This document shows positions 23,695 through 31,850 of a stretch of 64,000 nucleotides of DNA, one piece after another. The DNA is from UBA5336 sp038745855 (lineage in GTDB: Bacteria > Pseudomonadota > Alphaproteobacteria > Caulobacterales > Hyphomonadaceae): the NCBI GenBank assembly GCA_038745855.1, contig JBCDLC010000005.1, positions 44,827 through 108,826 of the forward strand, given 5' to 3'. The position numbers and the translations under genes were made by a program. Every line of letters starts with the position of its first letter. The stretch's first letter is position 1. The notes under the pieces were generated by a model. That model made no database searches. It was not told the DNA's origin and saw nothing but the letters and a program-made list of their open reading frames with translations.

Positions 23695-24528
23695 CTATGG
23701 CACGTAGACCGTGTAGATCATGTCCACTTCGAAATCGAACGTACCAAGGGACAGGTCATAGCCCTGCAGATTGGCTGCGTTGATCGTGTAGGTCAGGTCG
23801 AAGCGCACCGACTGGTCAAGGATCGAGCCTGGGCTCTCCGCAGTCGCCTGGTTGCCTTCGAAGATCCGGTCAGCAGCAAACAGGGTGCTCAGCCGGCGGA
23901 TGGGGTCAACGCCGCCCGTGGGGCCGTCGGAATGGGGATACTGGGCTGCAGAGCCAAAATTGATCTCGCCGTCGCTATCGATACTGGCGGACACTTCCAG
24001 AAAAGTGATGATCAGCAAGGTCAGGCCCAAACCCGTCGTCGGGGGGACAGCCTGGGCGTCGATCGCGAAGGGGACGTTTGACGCGACGTAGAAACTCGAC
24101 CGCGTCTGCGTCGTGTTCACCCGCTCGTCCGAGGCGCCGGTCAGGGCAAAGGCAGAGAACGAGTCCGCATCGGTGAGGATGCCGTCGCCGTTGCTGTCGG
24201 TGTTGACCGTGCCGCTGCCCGTATTGTCGATCAGGAAGGGCATGGAGCCCACGACGCTGGCATTGGAGTCCTGGGTTGCGATCAGCGAGCCGGTAACAAC
24301 GGTGTGAACGTCCGTGTCAATAAGGTCTGCATCGCCGGAGGCTGCGGCTGTCGCGCCTGTGCCCGTGTCGAGGATGAAGTCGGAGACAATGGGCGCACCA
24401 CTGGCGCTATCAGCGGCCCACACGATGACGGTGCCGAGCGTCTTGAATCGCGGATTATCCACGATGCTCGGTGTTGCGGAATTGGCCATCAAGGCCGCCG
24501 CCAGGGACAGGGCAAGGGTCCGTTTCAT
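23695..24528 (-). CDS. Exported hypothetical protein with an EF-hand-like loop
   Basis: A 277-residue protein. The signal peptide (MKRTLALSLAAALMANSA) is followed by a Thr/Ser/Asp-rich, Lys/Cys-poor sequence, low in the basic residues common elsewhere in this window. DTDSNGDGILTDADSF resembles a dockerin/EF-hand calcium loop (D-x-N/D-x-D-G). One hydrophobic stretch (GLGLTLLIITFLEVS) lies mid-protein. It ends FEVDMIYTVYVP. It looks like a surface or outer-membrane-associated beta-rich protein, but I recognise no family. It stands alone on the minus strand, facing the terminator of the MarR-type gene. Confidence 0.7.
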   Translation of the reverse strand: MKRTLALSLAAALMANSATPSIVDNPRFKTLGTVIVWAADSASGAPIVSDFILDTGTGATAAASGDADLIDTDVHTVVTGSLIATQDSNASVVGSMPFLIDNTGSGTVNTDSNGDGILTDADSFSAFALTGASDERVNTTQTRSSFYVASNVPFAIDAQAVPPTTGLGLTLLIITFLEVSASIDSDGEINFGSAAQYPHSDGPTGGVDPIRRLSTLFAADRIFEGNQATAESPGSILDQSVRFDLTYTINAANLQGYDLSLGTFDFEVDMIYTVYVP

Positions 24529-24704
24529 ATGCGCATCAGCTCCGGGGCCTGGGCTGGCCCTCTTTTTCCTAGTGAAGCTTGGCTATACGCTTGTTGCTTG
24601 AAGACTTCGCTAACACTGCTGCGCGATCTCCGCGCGTTTGGGTTAATTCTCGCGTAATAGGCGAGTGGTCGCGCCGCCTGAAGGGTGTGTGCGAAGACAG
24701 ATGG

Positions 24705-25020
24705 GGATGGTGGAGGCTTCTGTTGCCAGGCGCCTCCGGGCCCCGCCTAGGGCGCTGAAGCCCTAGGAGTTAAATTCGGTAATCCGAGCACAGCCTACGC
24801 TGCGAGCAGTTCACCTTCAGCAAAGTTGTCATTAGCAACTATTGTTGATTGAGCTTCTAAGGGGGCTCAAGCCGGCGAAGGCCTCGTCTTTACACGTCCG
24901 TCGATCCTATTTCGGCCCCAAACCACCTGCTAATGACAGGGTTGTTGGTGGAGCCGCCGGGTACCGCCCCCGGGTCCGAACCGCTTATTACACGCGCGTT
25001 TATCGCCATAGTCCGAAGAC
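24705..25020 (-). ncRNA. ssrA: tmRNA (SsrA), circularly permuted two-piece form
   Basis: tmRNA rescues stalled ribosomes and tags the unfinished protein for proteolysis. In minus-strand order: the acceptor piece ends GGCTCCACCA with CCA at 24948-24946; a 26-base linker with a small CCTG/CAGG hairpin follows; the coding piece begins GGGGCCGAAATAGGATCGAC at 24919. GGGGCCG pairs with CGGCTCC, including the G3-U pair needed for alanylation. TAGTTGCTAATGAC starts the tag frame, and stem sequences follow to about 24705. Outer ends are estimates. A TTGACG (25115-25110) upstream may be the -35 box. The 24529-24704 gap holds nothing else I can name. Confidence 0.9.
24795..24836 (-). other. tmRNA proteolysis-tag reading frame
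   Basis: Codons from GCT (24836-24834) to TAG (24797-24795) encode ANDNFAEGELLAA, 13 residues ending in the Leu-Ala-Ala that ClpXP and related proteases read. The resume sequence TAGTT precedes it as in other tmRNAs. The N-terminal ANDNFAE resembles the Caulobacter tag, while GELLAA differs from it. Confidence 0.92.
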
Positions 25021-25163
25021 AATGCGTACATAGCCGACGAGTCGGGCAATTTGAAGACGCGCCGCGAAAATCAGTCCGTTCAGAGTGTGCATCCGCGACC
25101 GATGCGTGACGTCAATAAGCGCGTGTCTTGGGGGGGCTGAGCGCATTTCTTCGTCTCCCAGCG

Positions 25164-25346
25164 TCAGGATGCGGCTAGTGTGCTGGCACCGTGTTCATCG
25201 ATAGCGGCGCTGAGCCGAGCGCCGCCGAAATCCGCCGTCACATCGCGGGACGCGCTAACGCCAATACCAATAATCGCGATCGGGATCGCAACGGCGCCGT
25301 TTGCGACCAGCATGGCCGCCATCCCCAGGGAATTTCCAATCGTCAT
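25164..25346 (-). CDS. Possible small membrane protein between tmRNA and thyA
   Basis: A 60-residue frame beginning MTIGNSLGMAAMLVANGAVA, with ATG 25346 preceded by GGAGAG at seven-base spacing. A hydrophobic stretch (AVAIPIAIIGIGVSA) would cross the membrane once, followed by a polar tail. A start at 25358 would add four residues. No family recognised. It is divergent from thyA and in the same direction as the tmRNA gene. The good ribosome-binding site is the main support; it could be a chance frame. Confidence 0.4.
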   Translation of the reverse strand: MTIGNSLGMAAMLVANGAVAIPIAIIGIGVSASRDVTADFGGARLSAAIDEHGASTLAAS

Positions 25347-25468
25347 GTCGCTCTCCATCTCGAATGAGCGATCGATCACTAACTGGAACATCCATAGATG
25401 TAAACACGCGCTCACACAAAATCCTCCACAGGATCCGATTAGACTTCCCACTCGGAATCGGCGACACG

Positions 25469-26269
25469 ATGCCCATGCGACAATACCACGAGCTCCTCCG
25501 CGATATTCTCGACAACGGCACGGACCGAATGGATCGGACAGGCACCGGTACACGGGCCGTCTTCGGCCGGCAGATGCGGTTTGACCTGGCAGACGGCTTT
25601 CCATTGGTCACAACCAAGAAACTGCACCTGAAATCCATTATCTATGAGTTGCTCTGGTTCCTCCGGGGCGACACAAATGTGCGCTGGCTGCAAGAGCGCG
25701 GCGTGAAGATCTGGGACGAGTGGGCCGATGCCGACGGAGACCTGGGGCCGGTTTACGGCAAGCAGTGGCGGAGCTGGGCGGCGCCGGATGGGCGGGTGAT
25801 CGACCAGATCCAATGGGTGCTCGATGAGATCCGGACCAATCCGAATTCGCGGCGCCTAGTGGTGTCGGCTTGGAACCCGGCGGATGTGAACGAAATGGCG
25901 CTGCCGCCGTGCCATTGCCTGTTTCAATTCAACGTCATGGATGGTCGGCTCAACTGCCAGCTTTACCAGCGCTCTGCCGATGTGTTTCTGGGCGTGCCGT
26001 TCAACATCGCGTCATACGCGCTTTTGACGATGATGATGGCTCGTGCAACGGGGCTGGAGCTCGGCGAGTTTGTGCACACCTTCGGGGACGCCCACCTCTA
26101 TTCGAACCATTTCGAGCAGGCCCGGCTGCAACTGAGCCGCGATATTCGGACGCCGCCGAGGATGGAACTGGCCGGCGGGAAAACCGATCTGTTCGCCTGG
26201 GAATACGAAGACTTCAAGCTCGAGGGGTACGACCCCCATCCGCACATCAAGGCGGCGGTTGCTGTTTGA
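25469..26269 (+). CDS. thyA: Thymidylate synthase
   Basis: About 266 residues, E. coli-type ThyA. It methylates dUMP to dTMP with methylene-tetrahydrofolate, releasing dihydrofolate. Family blocks: DRTGTGTRAVFG, LLWFLRGDTN, WDEWAD, GPVYGKQWR, the catalytic Cys in LPPCHCLFQF, QRSADVFLGVPFNIASYALL and EGYDPHP. From ATG 25469 the Cys is residue 148; from ATG 25475 it would be 146, exactly as in E. coli, so the second start is equally likely. Longer frames from 25301 have no homologous extension. folA follows 1.3 kb downstream and recycles the dihydrofolate. Confidence 0.97.
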   Translation: MPMRQYHELLRDILDNGTDRMDRTGTGTRAVFGRQMRFDLADGFPLVTTKKLHLKSIIYELLWFLRGDTNVRWLQERGVKIWDEWADADGDLGPVYGKQWRSWAAPDGRVIDQIQWVLDEIRTNPNSRRLVVSAWNPADVNEMALPPCHCLFQFNVMDGRLNCQLYQRSADVFLGVPFNIASYALLTMMMARATGLELGEFVHTFGDAHLYSNHFEQARLQLSRDIRTPPRMELAGGKTDLFAWEYEDFKLEGYDPHPHIKAAVAV

Positions 26270-26342
26270 TCCTGTATGAGCTTGGCCCTCGTGGAAGGGG
26301 GGCGCGGCTGCCGAGCTCCGGAGTGGGGATTGCGCACACGCA

Positions 26343-26747
26343 ATGGTAACCACTGACGAGACGATCTTAGCGGTGGAAGCCGTGCTGGCACTGCCATTTC
26401 TGCTGCTCGGGCTCAGCCATTGTATCCAGAAGCAGATGTGGGTGGATTTCTTCTCTGAGCTGGCCGCGCGTGGCCCTTCGGGTGTGGTTTGGCGGACCTT
26501 CATGCTTGAGCTTTGGCCTGCGGTGCTCATCGTGGTGTTCCATCAGGATTGGCGCTGGCCAGGTTTGATCATTACGCTCTACGGGCATCTGTTGATGGTG
26601 AAAGTTGGGCTGAGCGTTCTGGCGCCTGAGCTTGGACTCAAATCGTTACGGCAAGTAGAGCGCGTGGGGCTCCAGGGCTTCCTGGTGGCTGGAGGGATAC
26701 TGATAGTGCTGGGGCTGCTGTGCGGGTATCGGGCGCTTGGTTTATGA
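26343..26747 (+). CDS. Small four-helix membrane protein, DoxX-like in outline
   Basis: A 134-residue inner-membrane protein with about four hydrophobic segments (AVLALPFLLLGLSHCI, FMLELWPAVLIVVF, LIITLYGHLLMVKVGLSVL, FLVAGGILIVLGLLC). Size and topology recall DoxX/DUF-type membrane proteins but no motif decides it. ATG 26343 is 73 bp after thyA; a shared transcript is possible. Function unknown. Confidence 0.7.
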   Translation: MVTTDETILAVEAVLALPFLLLGLSHCIQKQMWVDFFSELAARGPSGVVWRTFMLELWPAVLIVVFHQDWRWPGLIITLYGHLLMVKVGLSVLAPELGLKSLRQVERVGLQGFLVAGGILIVLGLLCGYRALGL

Positions 26748-26774
26748 TCGGCCGCCTTGTTCCGTTGCCGCGGC

Positions 26775-27440
26775 TTAGAGCGCAGCGGGGTTGAGCGCGC
26801 CGGCGTCTTCCCTGCGGCGCACGGCGTAGGAGACGACGAAGGCGCCGACCATCTTGCCGATGATGAAGACGACCCAATTGGCCGCATGGAGCAAGGTGCC
26901 TGGCGGCTCGTCAAGGCGCATCTGAACAGCGAGGTCGGCGCCATAGAGAAAGATGGTGGTATCCACCGGCGAGGCGACGGCGCTCGACAGCAGGATACGG
27001 GTCGAAAGCCTGTATTTGGTGAACGTGAAAAGTAGCCAGTCGACCGTCTCGGAGATGGCGAAAGCAATTCCGGAAGCAAGTGCTATCACGGGCCATGCGT
27101 AGTAGAACGACCAGGCGATGGCGAGGGCCATGACCGCAAGCACCCATTGCCCCATCTGGCGTTGGACAAAGTCCCGAAAGACAAAGACAAGACCTGTAAC
27201 AACCGTGAGGGGATGGAGTGAAACACCCCGGCCGAAGGTGTCATTTGGTGCCATAAGCTCGATCTGGGGGACCACGCCGAACGACCAGTTCAGGAAGGGG
27301 ATTGTGAGGAAGTAGACCATGGCCCAGATGCGGCCGCCGAGGGCGTAAATGACAGCGACCGTGCCCATGAGCAGGGGTAGCGCCCACACCAGGTCGTCTG
27401 GACGGCCACCGGTAACGATGTTGACGAAGGTCTCGAACAT
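26775..27440 (-). CDS. VUT-family (DUF165, YhhQ-like) transporter
   Basis: A 221-residue membrane protein. The family hallmarks are VFRDFVQRQMG, PVIALASGIAFAISETVDWLL and the late DTTIF...FIIGKMVGA region. YhhQ and relatives import queuosine precursors; other VUT members are only predicted vitamin or precursor transporters. It lies between thyA and folA but in the opposite direction. A tRNA-modification link with TrmFO nearby is suggestive only. Family call is good; substrate is inferred. Confidence 0.82.
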   Translation of the reverse strand: MFETFVNIVTGGRPDDLVWALPLLMGTVAVIYALGGRIWAMVYFLTIPFLNWSFGVVPQIELMAPNDTFGRGVSLHPLTVVTGLVFVFRDFVQRQMGQWVLAVMALAIAWSFYYAWPVIALASGIAFAISETVDWLLFTFTKYRLSTRILLSSAVASPVDTTIFLYGADLAVQMRLDEPPGTLLHAANWVVFIIGKMVGAFVVSYAVRRREDAGALNPAAL

Positions 27441-27554
27441 GTTCTTCAGCCCTCTTCTCTCTGCTCGCCGATGATGGTCGGTGGATTGGCATCGCGTCCA
27501 TGTGGCGTACCATGTCTATCGTGTAGCGAGTAAAGCACAAGGCAAGGAGCAACT

Positions 27555-28118
27555 ATGGCGAGATATAGCGCCAGTCCGTCGAAACAGTGTCTGCCAGAAT
27601 ATGGTTCGCCACAGCTCTGCTTGATTGTGGCGCGGGGGTCGAACGGCGTAATCGGTGTTGATGGGGACCTTCCCTGGCGGCTGCCGGAGGATCTGAAGGC
27701 GTTCAAGCGGATTACGAAAGGGGCGCCACTGGTGATGGGGCGGAAGACCTGGGACAGCCTGCCGAAAAAGCCGCTTCCCGGGCGTCCAAATATTGTGGTC
27801 AGCCGCAATGGGCAATTCCTGGCGCCGGGCGCCCGTGTCTATGCCAGCGTGCCGGTTGCCGTAGCAGCAGCCATGGCGGCCGCGGCAGTGTCCGAATCCG
27901 AGGAGGTGTTCGTGATCGGCGGTGCAACGCTTTATCATGACGCGCTGGCTTTGGCCCATCGGCTTTACGTCACTGACGTGGATGCGGCACCCGAGGGCGA
28001 TACGATGTTTCCCCCGCTCGATGCTTCGGATTGGACTGTGGAAACGCTTCTCACGCATCCGGCCGACGACCGCCACGACCACGCTTTCGCGCTGAGGCGC
28101 TGGGACAGGAAGGGATAG
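27555..28118 (+). CDS. folA: Dihydrofolate reductase
   Basis: A 187-residue enzyme that reduces dihydrofolate to tetrahydrofolate with NADPH. Blocks: ARGSNGVIGVDGDLPWRLPEDLKAF (start region and the acidic Asp/Glu that contacts the pterin), VMGRKTWDSLP, PGRPNIVVSR and EVFVIGGATLY. About 20 extra N-terminal residues precede the usual family start. ATG 27555 has AAGGAG at good spacing, so they seem real. It converges on the DUF1353 gene with five bases between. With ThyA it closes the thymidylate cycle. Confidence 0.96.
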   Translation: MARYSASPSKQCLPEYGSPQLCLIVARGSNGVIGVDGDLPWRLPEDLKAFKRITKGAPLVMGRKTWDSLPKKPLPGRPNIVVSRNGQFLAPGARVYASVPVAVAAAMAAAAVSESEEVFVIGGATLYHDALALAHRLYVTDVDAAPEGDTMFPPLDASDWTVETLLTHPADDRHDHAFALRRWDRKG

Positions 28119-28123
28119 GCTCG

Positions 28124-28891
28124 CTACTCTGCCGCGGTGGGGTGAACAGCAGTGTCTGTTGCAAGTGCTGCTTCGGTATCAGCCATCTCGTCCGGTCTCA
28201 GAAGAGTCACAGCGACCGTGTTGAGATAGGGCTCACGGGCTGGCGGCGGCTTGATCTGGCCGAGGTCCTGGAGGCGGCGGAAGCGGAACTCATCGGGCCG
28301 GCCATAGGCTTTCTTGCCGCCAGAGCGGACGGCTCGATACATGACATTGCGTTTGACCACGCCGACGCCGAGAAGCTTCAAGGCTTCCCGGAAGGCCTCA
28401 TCGGCGAGCCACCGGCCCTGCTCATCGCCCCGGTTGCCAATGGCGTAGAGCCAGTCATGGATAACGGCCGCTTCGGCATGGACACCGAAGGGCGCGATGA
28501 AGCCCCTGGCCCAGCCCGGGATCGAGGCGAAGTCGGTCTCGTACTGCACCGGCGCGATCACGGCGAGCCGGACATTGCCGATCCGGTTCACGAAGGCGAA
28601 GGGTTCGAGGATCACCGCGACGCGGCGTCCCTGTTTGCTTGCCCCCCGGACAACGCCGACCCGGATGTGGCCGACGAAGCCGTCTTCCTCCCGGTTCAGG
28701 AGTTCTCGGATCGACGGTGGGGCAGCTCCGAGGGTTTCCGGTTGGGGCGCGCGTCGCAAGCGCCTGACGCTCTGGATATCCTGTAGGATTTCCGTGGAGG
28801 GAGCGCTCGAGGCTGCCATGGCAACATCGGCGGCGATGGTGTCGACGAGGGAGGCTTCCCTGTCGGTCCATGTTCCTGGCGTGCTTCCCAT
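28124..28891 (-). CDS. DUF1353 domain protein
   Basis: About 255 residues. The DUF1353 core is TDFASIPGWARGFIAPFG, AAVIHDWLYAIGN, WLADEAFREALKLLGVG, then MYRAVRSGGKKAYG. DUF1353 occurs in phage and chromosomal proteins and its role is unknown; the HDW and Asp residues look like a metal or catalytic site. ATG 28891 is preferred (AAGGGGATG before it) to a start at 29002 next to the trmFO end. No phage genes flank it, so it is read as chromosomal. Poorly conserved N-terminal ~80 and C-terminal ~50 residues. Confidence 0.8.
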   Translation of the reverse strand: MGSTPGTWTDREASLVDTIAADVAMAASSAPSTEILQDIQSVRRLRRAPQPETLGAAPPSIRELLNREEDGFVGHIRVGVVRGASKQGRRVAVILEPFAFVNRIGNVRLAVIAPVQYETDFASIPGWARGFIAPFGVHAEAAVIHDWLYAIGNRGDEQGRWLADEAFREALKLLGVGVVKRNVMYRAVRSGGKKAYGRPDEFRFRRLQDLGQIKPPPAREPYLNTVAVTLLRPDEMADTEAALATDTAVHPTAAE

Positions 28892-29002
28892 GCGCACATC
28901 CCCTTCATTGGGGAGGCTACTACCAAGCTGTGGAAAACGACAAGAGGAACGCGCAGGACCATCTTGCGGCGTGCGTGCAGGTTCCCCTGCCGACTTGACC
29001 AA

Positions 29003-30475
29003 TCAGGCTTCTAACGTTGCCGAGGCCTGCGCTGAAAGGCTGGCTGCAGGCGTGATTATTGGTGTCGCTTGCGCTCCGAGCCAATGATCAATGTCTTGGA
29101 GCGCGCGTGCGGCGACTGATTGCTTCTTGGCGAGCCCCTTGGCTTTGCCCTTGAGGCGTTTCCCATCCGGGCCGTGGAACACGGCCTCTGTGGCTGGCGG
29201 GAACAGGCCAAAATTCACATTCATTGGCTGGAAGGACTGTTTGCCGGTGAGGTGTCCGCCGGTGATGTGGCCCAGCAAGGCACCAAGGGCCGTCGTAGGC
29301 GGGGGCGGTGGGATCTTGATTCCGAGCCGGTCAGCGGCGGCGAAGCGTCCGGCGAGCAATCCGATGGCCGCGCTCTCGACATAGCCCTCCACACCTGTGA
29401 CCTGGCCGGCAAAGCGAATATGTGGCCGGGCCTTGAGCCGCAATTGGCCGTCCAGCAGCCTCGGTGCGTTGATGAACGTGTTGCGGTGTATGCCGCCCAA
29501 CCGGGCGAACTGGGCGTTCTCCAGCCCCGGGATCATCCTGAAGACAGCGGACTGGGCACCATATTTTAGCTTGGTCTGGAAGCCGACCATGTTCCAGAGC
29601 GTGCCGAGTGCATTGTCCTGGCGGAGCTGGACAACCGCATGGGGCTTGGCGTCAGGCGCGTGGGGATTTGTGAGGCCGACCGGTTTCATCGGACCATAGC
29701 GTAGAGTTTCGCGTCCGCGTTCGGCCATGACTTCGATGGGGAGACACCCCTCGAAATAGGGCGTGTCCTTCTCCCAGTCCTTGAAAGCCGTCTTCGGCGC
29801 CTCAAGAAGGGCGTCAATGAAGGCATTGTACTGGGTCTCATCCATGGCGCAGTTGATATACGCAGCGGTGTCGCCACCCGGTCCGGGCTTGTCATAGCGC
29901 GATTGCCGCCAGGCCTTGGACATATCGATACTCTCGACGTGGAGTATGGGGGCGATGGCATCGAAAAAGGCGAGATCGTCTTCGCCGGTTTCGGCCTGGA
30001 TTGCAGCGGCGAGGGGCGCAGCCGTCAGCGGGCCAGTGGCGATAATGGTCGGTCCCCAGGACGAAGGTGGAAGCCTATCGACGGCTTCGCGAACGATGGT
30101 AACCAGCGGATGGCTTTCCAAAGCGTCGGTGATGGCGTCTGCGAACCCCTCCCGGTCGACGGCGAGGGCACTGCCTGCGGGGACCTGGTGTGCGTCTGCA
30201 GTGGTGATCATAAGCCCGCCGGCCCGGCGCATCTCCTCGTGGAGGACGCCAACAGCGTTTCTGGTGTGGTCATCGGACCGTAAAGAGTTCGAGCAGACCA
30301 GTTCGCCAAGCTTGTCAGTCTGGTGGGCGTCGGTGCCCTGGGTGCCGCGCATTTCGTGGAGGATGACCGGGACACCCATCTCTGCGGACTGCCATGCGGC
30401 TTCGGAACCTGCCATGCCGCCACCGATGATATGGATTGGGGCGGGAATGTTTGATGTATCTGCCATCGTCGCCAT
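29003..30475 (-). CDS. trmFO: TrmFO, methylenetetrahydrofolate-tRNA (uracil-54) methyltransferase
   Basis: About 490 residues. This folate- and FAD-dependent enzyme makes m5U54 in the tRNA T-loop. Evidence: the FAD Rossmann motif IHIIGGGMAGSEAAWQ, HEMRG, TDKLGELVCSNSLRSDD (family signature with Cys), VDRE, then GQVTGVEGYVESAAIGLLAG and MNVNFGLFPP. The C-terminus has a long tail ending TPIITPAASLSAQA. Either ATG 30475 or ATG 30466 fits; both lack a strong ribosome-binding site, and starts up to 30535 exist. It lies near thyA and folA, which share its cofactor pool. Confidence 0.93.
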   Translation of the reverse strand: MATMADTSNIPAPIHIIGGGMAGSEAAWQSAEMGVPVILHEMRGTQGTDAHQTDKLGELVCSNSLRSDDHTRNAVGVLHEEMRRAGGLMITTADAHQVPAGSALAVDREGFADAITDALESHPLVTIVREAVDRLPPSSWGPTIIATGPLTAAPLAAAIQAETGEDDLAFFDAIAPILHVESIDMSKAWRQSRYDKPGPGGDTAAYINCAMDETQYNAFIDALLEAPKTAFKDWEKDTPYFEGCLPIEVMAERGRETLRYGPMKPVGLTNPHAPDAKPHAVVQLRQDNALGTLWNMVGFQTKLKYGAQSAVFRMIPGLENAQFARLGGIHRNTFINAPRLLDGQLRLKARPHIRFAGQVTGVEGYVESAAIGLLAGRFAAADRLGIKIPPPPPTTALGALLGHITGGHLTGKQSFQPMNVNFGLFPPATEAVFHGPDGKRLKGKAKGLAKKQSVAARALQDIDHWLGAQATPIITPAASLSAQASATLEA

Positions 30476-30643
30476 GTGCAGGGCCACCGGCGAAGGGTCA
30501 AGCACACTGGTATTGGTTGGGGGGATCGCGATCAAATTCTGTTGGTTCGAGAGGGGTGGGCTGATCGGTCAAGATTTGCCGGTCGGCAGTTCTGGGCAGA
30601 ATGTCCATTTGACCGGACCGCGGCTGCCTTTAGGTCTCCGGCC

Positions 30644-31447
30644 ATGAATCCTTCCGTTCAAACCGCCGCTCCTTCGAGGATGAAAAGTCTCGGTCTCATC
30701 GGTGCCACGCTCGGCCATGGGGTCGACATGGCGCGCCGAAGCGGGGTGTGGATCTTGGCCGGCTGGATCGTGCTGACGGCGTTCAAGTTTTCCGGCGTGG
30801 GCGGTGCCTGGACGGGCGTTATTCTCGCGCTTGGAACAGCGATGCTGACAGGCGTTGTGCTCGCCAGACACTACGAGACCGCGACCGTCAAAACAACGCT
30901 TCGGGTGGTTGGTGCTTCGGTTCTGGTTACACTGGTGCTCGGCTTCTTCCTGCTGCTCTCGACCATGGTGGGGGGCTTCGTTTCGTTTGCGGTCATGGCG
31001 GGCTCGGGCTTTGACTTCGACGCTGCGGGCACTGGACCGGAAGCCTTCCGCAAAACCTTTGACGCATTCCTTGAGACACCGGGTGGACAGTTATCCCAGG
31101 CCGCCTTCTGGCTATCCATGGCCGTTTGGCTGGTCAGCGCGGGCCGGGCCCTGCCCTATGCAGCAGCGACCGCACGGGATGGGCGTGTCGTTGCCTTGGA
31201 AGCGTTTAACCGAAGCCGCGGATCGGGGCTTCTCTACACGGTTTTGCTTGTCCTGGCGGTGCTTCCGTCGATTATTGCCCTGGTTTCGGTCCAGATCAGT
31301 GACTTGGGTGCAGCCGAGCCTGTTGTACGCGCAACAGGCCTAGCATGGGCGGCGTTCGGGCTGGCGGCCGCATCCGCCGCAGTTCCAGGTGATGCGCCGG
31401 CGAGCGACAAAAGCGAAGATGGACGGGCCAGCTCAGAATCGGGCTAA
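30644..31447 (+). CDS. Multi-spanning membrane protein of unknown function
   Basis: A 267-residue protein with about five to six hydrophobic segments (SGVWILAGWIVLTAF, GVILALGTAMLTGVV, VGASVLVTLVLGFFLLL, AAFWLSMAVWLVSAG, LLYTVLLVLAVLPSIIALV) and a polar C-terminal tail. ATG 30644 is chosen over upstream frames to 30476 that lie in the trmFO leader. No motif recognised. It is divergent from trmFO. Confidence 0.65.
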   Translation: MNPSVQTAAPSRMKSLGLIGATLGHGVDMARRSGVWILAGWIVLTAFKFSGVGGAWTGVILALGTAMLTGVVLARHYETATVKTTLRVVGASVLVTLVLGFFLLLSTMVGGFVSFAVMAGSGFDFDAAGTGPEAFRKTFDAFLETPGGQLSQAAFWLSMAVWLVSAGRALPYAAATARDGRVVALEAFNRSRGSGLLYTVLLVLAVLPSIIALVSVQISDLGAAEPVVRATGLAWAAFGLAAASAAVPGDAPASDKSEDGRASSESG

Positions 31448-31526
31448 CTTCCAATGATGCGTTAAGTCGGGATTAGTGGCCGTCTGGGAGAATGGTTGTT
31501 GATCAAGCTTGGGAGGAAGCGGGTCC

Positions 31527-31820
31527 ATGGCGCACGTGAAGCGATATCCCGACCGCGGTGAACCTATTTCTCCGTTCGCTGAGGCGACCAGGACGCCAGT
31601 GCGTGCCGTTCCTGATGACAATCTGGCGATGCGGCAGGCTCATCCATCTCCAGCTCGGCAACTCCAGGCGGGTCTCGAAATTGTCCTTGGAGGGGGGCTG
31701 GAAACTGGGGGAGCCGTCGCAAGCGGGCACTATTCGCCGCGTGTTGTCACCCTTTCCGTCGTTGCTGTGTGCCTCGCGTTTTGGGGAGCGGTATACTTGG
31801 CGGTGACTTCGGTCTTCTGA
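31527..31820 (+). CDS. Small C-terminally anchored membrane protein
   Basis: A 97-residue frame, polar for ~70 residues, then one C-terminal hydrophobic segment (VVTLSVVAVCLAFWGAVYLA). ATG 31527 has GGAGG at about 11 bases; TTG 31509 is an alternative. The tail-anchored layout is all that can be said. It converges on the YqgE gene. No family recognised. Confidence 0.5.
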   Translation: MAHVKRYPDRGEPISPFAEATRTPVRAVPDDNLAMRQAHPSPARQLQAGLEIVLGGGLETGGAVASGHYSPRVVTLSVVAVCLAFWGAVYLAVTSVF

Positions 31821-31850
31821 CCCCGCCCGAGCGGATGTCCAAATATGGCG

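Noticed and set aside
28124..28891. DUF1353 gene as a prophage remnant
   Set aside because: No integrase, capsid, tail or lysis genes adjoin, and the neighbours are housekeeping genes.
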